Part shown: in pieces, positions 56,510 through 64,000 of the stretch | Layout of the letters: each line of letters starts with the position of its first letter | How positions within the stretch are numbered: the stretch's first letter is position 1 | From: Corythucha ciliata | Taxonomy: Eukaryota > Arthropoda > Insecta > Hemiptera > Tingidae | Direction: 5' to 3' | NCBI GenBank assembly: GCA_038030265.1 | Contig: CM075937.1 | Span: 28,314,198 to 28,378,197, forward strand | DNA length: 64,000 nucleotides | The notes under the pieces: generated by a model | The model's database searches: none | Seen by the model: the letters and a program-made list of their open reading frames with translations, nothing else | What the model was told of the DNA's origin: nothing | Made by a program: the position numbers and the translations under genes

Positions 56510-59500
56510 TTAACTTAATTTAAAAGTTGGTACGGAGCACGTGGTACCGTCAAGGGCATGATCTTCGTCACCCAATTCAAAGAAATCGTCTTCTCCGGCA
56601 TTTTCTTCTCGATTCGTCGAGGCTACTGTGGAATCTGCTCTTCGTGGTGTGTCATACATTCGAGCCGTGAATCGATACAGCATATCGTCAGACGGGTAAA
56701 ATAAATCACAGCAAGTATTTTGAACCTAAATCCAAAAAATGATAAATTACGAAGTCATGGGCAACTACGAGAAATAGATAATGACACAGAGCATGAGAAC
56801 ACAATAGGCACCTTTAGATGAACGCGAATCCTGAGAATTGCCTCGAGCATGAGCAACTGCAGCTTGTTTCGCTGCTTGGTTTTTACAGCACTCATGAAGC
56901 TGAACAGGCGCTCAACAATAGCGTTGCTAATTGGAATTGTCAGAGCTATCAAAGTAAATTGGGCCAACAGTTCGAAGGAGCGGTCACCTGAAGCGTCCTC
57001 ATATTTTAATACGCACTAAATGACTAAATCTTCAGTGCTGCCAAAGTGAGAGCAAATATCTCGTGGAGGAACATTGATGAGTGAGGCCCACTGCCTCTCC
57101 AGATCATCAAGATCAGTCCCGGGAACTGAAATTAAAATCACTATTGACAATCGTTTCTCTTGGTCGGATTATGTTAGATAATAAATTAAATAGTTTGAGC
57201 ATCCACAACTTTACCTATTAAATCTAACCGCAAATGACGAAAAGTTGGCCTTGCGACTTTAGCTGAAGCAAGACGAGGCGCAAGGTATCTTAGGCTCTCC
57301 ACGGCCCTCACATTATCTGGCATTAGCTCAATGATTTCAAGGCATAGAATTAAGATGTATTGCCCGCATGACTGTCCTGGCAGCATTGAGATAATCAGTG
57401 TGAATCTTGCAGACGGGTGCTATCTCACGAAAGCTCTCTCCAAAATTGGCCCGGTCAAGAGCTCTCTGGTTTTCAGTCATTTTGAAGTTACCGCGAAGTA
57501 CCTCGCATTCATCGGACCGTAAGAGTCCTTCTCGATCCGTTTGAGGAATTGCTTGATCTTTCAGGATTCTTCCTGCAAGGGAGAAGAGCAAGCCCCGCAG
57601 GTCCGTAAAAAGCTTTGTCACGTCCGCGTCCGTCTTCTGGAAGGCCATGTTGACTTTGGAGATTTCTGTCATGATGCTCCGTAGAAACGACAGATAAAGT
57701 TAAACTCGGGAGTCCCTGAACAGTTCTGCCAGTCTAGTTGATTTTTTGTCGTCTGAGGACTTTTTCATGTTGAAAAACCCGCTGAGCTCGGTCCATTGTT
57801 TAAAAACGACTTCAATTACCGGCAGCCACAACAGCCTGCGCGTGTCACACGCTGTGGGAATTTTCACGGGTTCTTTCCCATTATTAATAGTCTGTAGAAA
57901 GAGAAAGGGAAAAAAACATGTTGCTTAAATGCGCATTTGAGCTCGTTTAAGAAAATACCTTGTAGTACTCCTCTAAAGCATTTATCCGCACAGTGCTGTG
58001 CGCGAACCAGTTGTGAGACTCTCGCAATAAGTAGTTAACGTCCTCAGGGATAACTTTACGAGCATATTCTGCGCATTCATCTATTGAGTGACAGACGCAC
58101 TTGAAAATTTGTAAGTGCGGAACGTCCTTTTTGAGATGTGTATAAAATGAATTGACGTGGCCACACATATTGGGTGCTCCATCGGTCCCAATGGACGTCA
58201 TCTGCCCAATAGGCAGTCCAATACGGGCGAGGTATTCCTTAATGGCGTCTGCAAGAGCCACCTCTTTACAGGTTGTCACCTCTATCAGACCGAAAAAATC
58301 TGTTATCACTTTCCCTCGACATTTGCTGAAAAACCTAATGCAGACGCCCATAAATTTCGAAGAGGTTATATCCGTGGCTTCATCACATATGAAAGCGAAG
58401 GGAGAGTCATTTATTTCTTTTAGCAGCTCATCGATCACTGATGGAGCAATGACGGCAGATATTACTTTAGAGCATTTCGTCCTATGCATTCGCAAATTCT
58501 CTAATTTGCTCCCTTTCCTAATACTCTTTAGAAGTTCTTCCAAATGGTCTATTGCCTTTATGGGACAATGCATTGCTGCGAACACAGCAAGTTTTGTGTC
58601 TATAACTTTTTCTGCACTCGAAGCCACCGAACAACCTAGAAGTAACGAATAATTTGTAACTAATAATGAAAAGAAAACTATACTACCAACATGTAAGTAG
58701 TGATTGGATTTAAAGTCTCACCCAATTTTTCCAAACTTTTCTGTTTATTCTTATTATATACTGATGCATAGTCTTGATGTTTTTTCCTTGTGGTGTGTTT
58801 CTCCAAATCAAATTTGTGAGCGCGTAGGTTGTGTAACAAGCCTTTTTTTTGGGCGATATTGGGGAATGGGCTTATTACTGGGGGGAATTAAGAAAAGGAT
58901 TAAAAAGATTAAAACTCATTTATTGACACAGTATAAAGCCTATTACTAAACTCGGGGAGGACACACCACGCGGACCTAGGGATCTGACGGGATTGCGGCG
59001 AAGACTCGGAAGAGCGCGAGATCAGAGCGCCCCTTCCTTATATCTGTTTTTTGGCACCTATTGGTGGGAAACCCGCTTTTCTCACGCTGAGTTTTGCTGA
59101 CGCTCCAATATTCGCCCTTTCTCGGCGTCTTGGTGATTTCCGTTTTGGTGCAGAGGGGCTGGGGAGGGGTGAGGAATAATTTGTAGTATTGGTGGATTTA
59201 AATAGGGATAATTTTTAGAAGGAATAATTATTAAGGATAAGGACTTAAATGGTTTTTGTAAACTAGGAAAAGGATGTAGTTGCCCCTGCACTTGTGTGTA
59301 CTTCGCTACTCTGCCCTCCGGAGTCTGTAGCTGTGCCCCACAGCTTGTTTTGTTTATATTTTCTCTCCGGAGGTTGACGACTCGAAGATGTTGAAGAGAG
59401 GAATCGGAATATGGAGCGCCAGCAGAAGGTTGATGTGAGCGTGACGATGGAGTAACGGGGCGAGCGGGGTTTCTCGTAATGAAGAGATGAAGTACAGTTC

Positions 59501-60174
59501 GTAATTAGATTGAGGTTGCGGCGGTTGGTGTTGTGAGGGTCTCCGCTCAGATCTCGTCCTTCGTCCTCACTCGGGATTGAACAAGGGTTCGCTGATTGTA
59601 TCTGAGGATATTATGGGTAGGATGGCCTGTGTGGTGTCATCTCCCAGTTTAGTAATAGGCTTTATACTGTGTCAATAAATCAGTTTTAATCTTTTTAATC
59701 CTTTTCTTAATTCCGTCCAGTAATAAGCCCATTCCCCAATATCGCCCAAAAAAAGGCTTGTTACAATTGGTGCCAGGTGTGGGGTTGGGGAGGGGTGAGC
59801 AATAATTTGTAGTATTGGTGGATTTGAATGTGGATAATTTTTAGAAGGAATAATAATTAAGGATAAGGACTTAAATGGTTTTTGTTAACTCGGAAAGGAT
59901 GAAGTTGCCCCTGCACTTGTGTGTACTTCGTTACAGTTGCATTTGCAAAATCGACAATACGCTTCTCCTTTTCCATTTAAAACATCTTGTTCAGTGGACG
60001 GCTCAGGCCAGTCTACTGTGACATGGGACTCGAAATGAACATAATAAACCAAACGTATATATGTAATAAAGAATCAAAGAATTTACAACTACCAACTGAG
60101 GGCTTACCTTTGAATTCTGGATCCTTCTGCCATTCAGCTTTAAAATGTTTTAAAAATTTGCCCCACTTCCCCAT
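56510..60174 (-). pseudogene. hAT-family transposase-derived gene, BED finger split by an insertion
   Basis: Exons (leftward) 60174-60108, 60015 to 59936 then 58831 to 58722, 58635-57959, 57891-57215, 57125-56812 and 56725-56510, joined by GT-AG introns. Features: KWGKFLKHFKAEW start; a BED zinc finger with CRFCKC and HKFDLEKH, interrupted by the 58832-59935 element; a catalytic core with FICDEATDITSS and SIGTDGAPNMCGH; and a C-terminal hAT dimerisation segment (IALTIPISNAIVERLFSFMS). In-frame stops occur at about 57705 (TAA) and 57020 (TAG), with a frameshift near 57375. ZMYM6/ZBED-like proteins have this layout. It is inactive as read; precise removal of the insert restores the finger's frame. 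Confidence 0.8.
58832..59935. mobile_element. insertion with TGTAAC...GTTACA ends and 4-bp TSD
   Basis: Begins TGTAACAAGCC and ends CTTCGTTACA; GTTG flanks both sides (58828-58831 and 59936-59939). Inside, a stretch of about 130 bases (58833-58965) is repeated inverted at 59640-59765, and another of about 165 bases (59143-59305) is repeated directly at 59768-59933. The inverted stretch contains AATAAATCAGTTTTAATC and resembles 62993-63105. The direct copies and TTGGTGCCAG (59766) suggest an LTR-type origin. I cannot classify it further. Confidence 0.6.
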
Positions 60175-60503
60175 GTTTAAACAGTAATCCCGTTCCGGTC
60201 CGAAATTAACTGGAGATGCAGGAGTGCGCCTACGAACCAACAAATGTATTGAATGGTAGAGAAGGTAGAAATTTTATCGAGCAGGTATTGTTGACAGATG
60301 AAATACATCAGAATACACAGAAACATTCAGTATTAACTATATTGTTTCGCTATGATATTTAAAAGCTAAGATTAATTAAATTTTGAATTCAAGGTGAAGG
60401 GAGGGGAAAATTTTTTTTAAAAAACCTCCTGCTTTATACAAAAACTATTGAAAAAGGGTTCTTAAGTTGAAACGAGGGAACTTCTGTTGTTATTACCTGG
60501 GGG

Positions 60504-61866
60504 TCATGATAGTTCTGATATATTGTGTCTCAGTCTTCTGTGTTTGGCACGAGCTATTGAGTCATAGCGAGCTATTTTAGCGACGAGGGGATTTATTGAA
60601 CTATGAAATTTTTTCAACATACTGGAGGATAACTGTTGGATGTAAGGCTTGATAAACGGCATGTCACAATTTTCATGAAGGGTGGAGATTTTCGTGGATT
60701 TTGTGCTACCGGTGCATAAACGTAAAAATGTATTTTGAATAATCCGGAGTTTTTGTAGTTCGAGTCGGACGTGTAACTCCATGCTGAGCAAGAGTACGTT
60801 AAGAATGGACGGATACATGTTTTGTAGATTAACAATTTATTCCTTTGGGACATACCTGATTCGCGCCGCATTAAGGGAAAAAGGAGTCTAACCGAGAGTT
60901 TACTCCTATCTACCAAATCATTGATGTGGCTTGTAAAATTTAGTTTTGAATCTAGTTTGAGGCCCAAGTATTTTACAGATGAAGAGAACGGTATTTGTTG
61001 ATTTTCTAGAACTATGCTACGATTTAATAATGGCCTGCGTTTTGAATAAATAATAGCTTCTGTTTTAGTACAATTTAGAGAAATTTTCCAGTGAAAGAAG
61101 AATTTAATAATTTTTGAAAGAATATTGTTCAACCTACGAACTATAGTGTCTACTCTCCAGGAAGACGTGTAAACTGCAGTATCATCCGCGAAAAGCGCTA
61201 TATTTACGTGTGGTGATGTGGGAATGTCGTTAATAAATCAAATGAACAAGAGTGGTGCAAATCCTTGGGGAACTCCAGCGCAGCAAATGTGCAACGAGGA
61301 GTTGGCTGTGTTTACAGTCACAAAGAATTTCCTGTCCCTGAGGTAAGCTGCAATAATTTTGATGAGATAAACAGGGAAGTTAAGTTTTATTAATTAATAT
61401 AGCAAGCCATAATGCCAAACTGTATCGAATGCTTTTTGGACGTCAAGTAAAACCATTCCCGTGTGTTTACGCTCGTTGAAGCGATGAGTGACGTCGTCTA
61501 CAACTCGGCACAGCTGTGCTTGAGTCGAGTGACCAGCTCGAAACCCGAATTGTTCGTTACACAATATGTTGGATGCAACAGTATAGCTTAGTAGCCGGGA
61601 TTGGATTAATTTTTCGAATACCTTGCTGAGAGTGGGCAGGAGACTGATAGGACGGTAGCTTGATAGCAGCGAGGGATTTTTGCCAGGCTTGTGCAAAACA
61701 ATGACTTTAGCCATTTTCCAGAATTTCGGGAAGTACCCTAAAAACAATATTTTATTGAATAATTTTGATAAAAATACAAAGGCTTTTCGTGGGAGTTGTT
61801 TTAAAAGAATATTGCTTATCGTGTCGTGGCCGGGAGATTTATTACTAGGCCAAGCCTTGTATTGAA
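60504..61866 (-). pseudogene. Jockey-type reverse transcriptase with frameshifts
   Basis: Read leftward: WPSNKSPGHDTISNILLKQL, LGYFPKFWKMAKVIVLHKPG, SSYRPISLLPTLSKVFEKLI, NEQFGFRAGHSTQAQLC, LLDVQKAFDTVWHYGLLY, then a frameshift near 61394, [28 protein letters not shown] (catalytic), YLGLKLDSKLNFTSH and IRPFLTYSCSAW. Several further shifts and stops occur. The layout matches the copy at 45949-47124, but the sequences differ, so they are different subfamilies. Confidence 0.8.
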
Positions 61867-62990
61867 TGGAATTGAAAGGAAGTAGTGTTATGGAACTTCT
61901 GTTCTGTCTCCCTCGACAGAGTTTACAATTACTCCCTCATCACAATAAAATCAATAAATAAAATTCATTCAACTTACCAGGTAAATCAAATCTCAGCGAG
62001 AATTTGCAAATTAATTCGAGAACACTCTAATAAATTCGAGATCACAACGATGTCCGATAGTATGGTGGGAGTTACCTTCATCACAGTAATAATCGGAGTC
62101 AGGTTGAGGTTACATTGGAGGTTACACGTTTCACTGCTAGCGCTTGGTGGTCCTCAATTCTCACTCTAATCATTAGGTTTGTTCCTGCGAAGAGCTTGTA
62201 ACAAGTTCAGAACTTGTTCGGAACATTAACATTTTGTTCAGAACAAATTGCGATTAAATTTCACCTACGTCTTGTTGGAACGCACCAAAGAGCAACGAGA
62301 TCTTCTGTGAATGTGTCATTATGATTATACCAAAGAAGGGTTGAATACTTTATTTTTCCAGCCTCGCCTCTAGTTATGTTTAGCTCCCTCACATTATGAA
62401 CTGTCAAACACTAGAACTTCACGAAATACGAGTGCGTGATCCAACATTTTCATTCGAAATTAAAAACAAAGTCAAATAACTTCAGTTTATCGCTTAGGAA
62501 CCGAACGTACATTCCAATTTTTAGTAAGGCGCAGGGCTGAATTGTTTACTCCTCATTTTGTGTAGAGCAAACTATTCACGTTCAGAACATGTCCCAAAAA
62601 AGTTCTATGGCTGTTGGAAGGGAGGGGCTTACTGCATCACAAACTTGTTCGACTACCAACAGAACCTACCTCTCCCTCACGACTTTCCGTGAATTTGAAT
62701 TAAAACTTGTCCGAGGTAGCCCAAAACGCGATTTTTTCGTGGTCCTTGTTGCCCAATCGGCGACAAGTCGCTTTTGATAAAAATAGGTCGCAAACGGAGC
62801 ACCAAAAATCGCCCAAATTGCGATATGTCGCCCAATCTGGCAACCCTTGCGAATTATTTATTCGAAGGTCATAAATAGAACTTTCTCCAATTTGGCGAGT
62901 AGCAATTATTCATAGCGTCAAAGCTCCAAACGGAAAAGACAAGCCTGGATAAATTTCCATTAATTTACGGCAGCCTGCAACTTGTGTGGC
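61867..62990. other. no gene seen
   Basis: No supported coding sequence. AACTTGTTC and GAACAAGT-like words recur at 62195-62260 without forming a clear element. Confidence 0.4.
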
Positions 62991-62992
62991 GT

Positions 62993-63105
62993 GGGGGAAA
63001 GAGCTTATTACTGGGGGGAATTGAGAAGAGGATTATTAAAATATTGAAAAACTGATTTATTAACACTCAAGTATAAAACCTATTACTGACTCGCGCTATT
63101 TTGGA
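62993..63105 (+). repeat. partial copy of the terminal repeat of 58832-59935
   Basis: Shares GCTTATTACTGGGGGGAATT, then AAACTGATTTATTAACAC and ACCTATTACTGACTCG, with the left end of the 58832 element. It is a lone fragment. Confidence 0.55.
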
Positions 63106-63759
63106 AGACCACATTTTCGTGCTATTGCACCGTCTTTAAAATCGCTTTCTTCATTTTCCTTTTAAAACTATCTTTACTTTCTCAGCCTTATAACAATGGC
63201 AGAGAATCGTGCACCTCGTGGCTTCCACGGACCGTAGGAACGCCAGAACAACCCGAGAGCGCCTAATCTGTTCAGGGGCGAAAGGCAGCAACCGCACTCC
63301 AAAACGACGACATATTAGCGGGACATCATATCGGACGGCCGCGAACAAAGTTATTTAAGAATATCCACTACCGACATGGAGTGCATATTGAATCGAATTG
63401 ACCCTATTGTTCGACGGTAGGACACCAATTTCCGCGAAGCAATATCGTCGAAAAGACGTCTCCTTGTGACGCGCTTCGGTTCTTAGCTACTGGGGACTCC
63501 TACGTTTCCCTAATATCCTATTCATAATTTCGACATCTTCAATTTCTAGGATTATTCCCGAAGTCTGCGACGCTCTCGTGTCAAAAACAAAAAAATGAAA
63601 ATTTTGAGCTACCGAATTACTGTTATTAATAACCAAACTATTCAATTTCATTTTCCAGGCTGCTAAAGAGTGAGAAGATTATATTGATGGGTGTACGCAA
63701 CTTTTGTTCTGAATGCCTTAAAGATAAAAAGAGGGAATCCGAGCCGGAATTTTCACGCC
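63106..63759. other. no gene assigned
   Basis: Non-coding or intron-like. If the exon at 63773 is real, its next exon could begin near 63660 after TTTAGCAG (minus strand); this would add only a few codons before a stop. Confidence 0.3.
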
Positions 63760-63777
63760 CGAAACACCTACGTTACG

Positions 63778-64000
63778 AAAATGGGACTGGTTCCTCCTTA
63801 CCATGGACAGCAATATCGTTCTTGAAGGTTTTCATAGGAGCGAAGAAATGCATGGCGTTCGGTATAATATGCTCATTCCAGACGGGGGCAGTAGCGTTTA
63901 CCGGACAAACTGGTCCACTCCGATCGAAGGGTTTCATGTAAAAATCATGTCCTTCGGAATTTGTGTAATAAGTTGAGAAATATCGCAAGGTACAAAAGAG
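63778..64000 (-). CDS. partial unidentified exon, open to the window edge
   Basis: A minus-strand frame is open from the right edge of the window to about 63778, where it meets a GTAACG donor-like site in TTTTCGTAACG. The residues include KPFDRSGPVCPVNATAPVW, NEHIIPNAMHFF and APMKTFKNDIAVHGKEEPVPF, which look like constrained protein with a possible N-glycosylation site (N-A-T). I do not recognise the family. The gene would continue to the right, outside the window. Confidence 0.4.

Overview
This is 64 kb of eukaryotic, almost certainly insect, nuclear DNA. The best evidence is a five-exon odorant receptor gene (26453-28024) with a matching pseudogene on the other strand (33610-34588). The AT-rich background and GT-AG introns agree with this. 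I would guess a hemipteran, but the sequence alone does not prove it. Apart from the receptor and one small spliced gene (52419-53314), nearly all recognisable coding sequence comes from transposons, retrotransposons or captured viruses.

Layout. 0.7-2.5 kb: a decaying tyrosine-recombinase (Crypton-like) ORF on the minus strand with its 5' repeat. 4.9-6.3 kb: a block of five tRNA genes or tRNA pieces with anticodon GGT, two on minus and three on plus, flanked by a 12-bp direct repeat. 6.5-7.0 kb: two MITEs. 7.6-9.25 kb: a THAP-domain relic, then a 415-codon ORF with an A-tail that I read as a possible viral nucleoprotein copy. 9.5-11.7 kb: nested non-coding transposons. 12.2-24.1 kb: stacked retroelements. 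These are a KRBA2-type integrase relic, a Jockey-type RT, a decayed Ty3/gypsy element carrying a tRNA-like insert, and a Ty1/copia element split by a second Ty3/gypsy element with identical LTRs and a 5-bp target duplication. That second element carries, in antisense, about 200 codons of orthomyxovirus-like PB1 polymerase joined to the 5' end of a third LTR element.

24.4-35 kb: the receptor locus. It has an intact receptor, an 872-bp tandem duplication, a Tc1/mariner-type transposon inserted in the second duplicate, a Harbinger-type MITE, and the receptor pseudogene. 35.4-40.6 kb: PIF/Harbinger and P-element transposase pseudogenes. 42.6-50.8 kb: a CA-rich leader-like region, two very large inverted repeats (1.1 kb and 2.4 kb), a three-copy dispersed repeat and two Jockey-type fragments. 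52.4-53.9 kb: the small five-exon gene followed by a degenerate satellite. 56.5-60.2 kb: a spliced hAT-family transposase gene with in-frame stops, its BED zinc finger split by a 1.1-kb insertion. 60.5-61.9 kb: another Jockey-type RT. At the right edge, a partial minus-strand exon that I do not recognise.

The host genes look independent and most of the window is a record of nested insertions. The most notable objects are the two candidate endogenous viral elements, the tRNA block that seems to have moved as one unit, and the pair of giant foldback elements.
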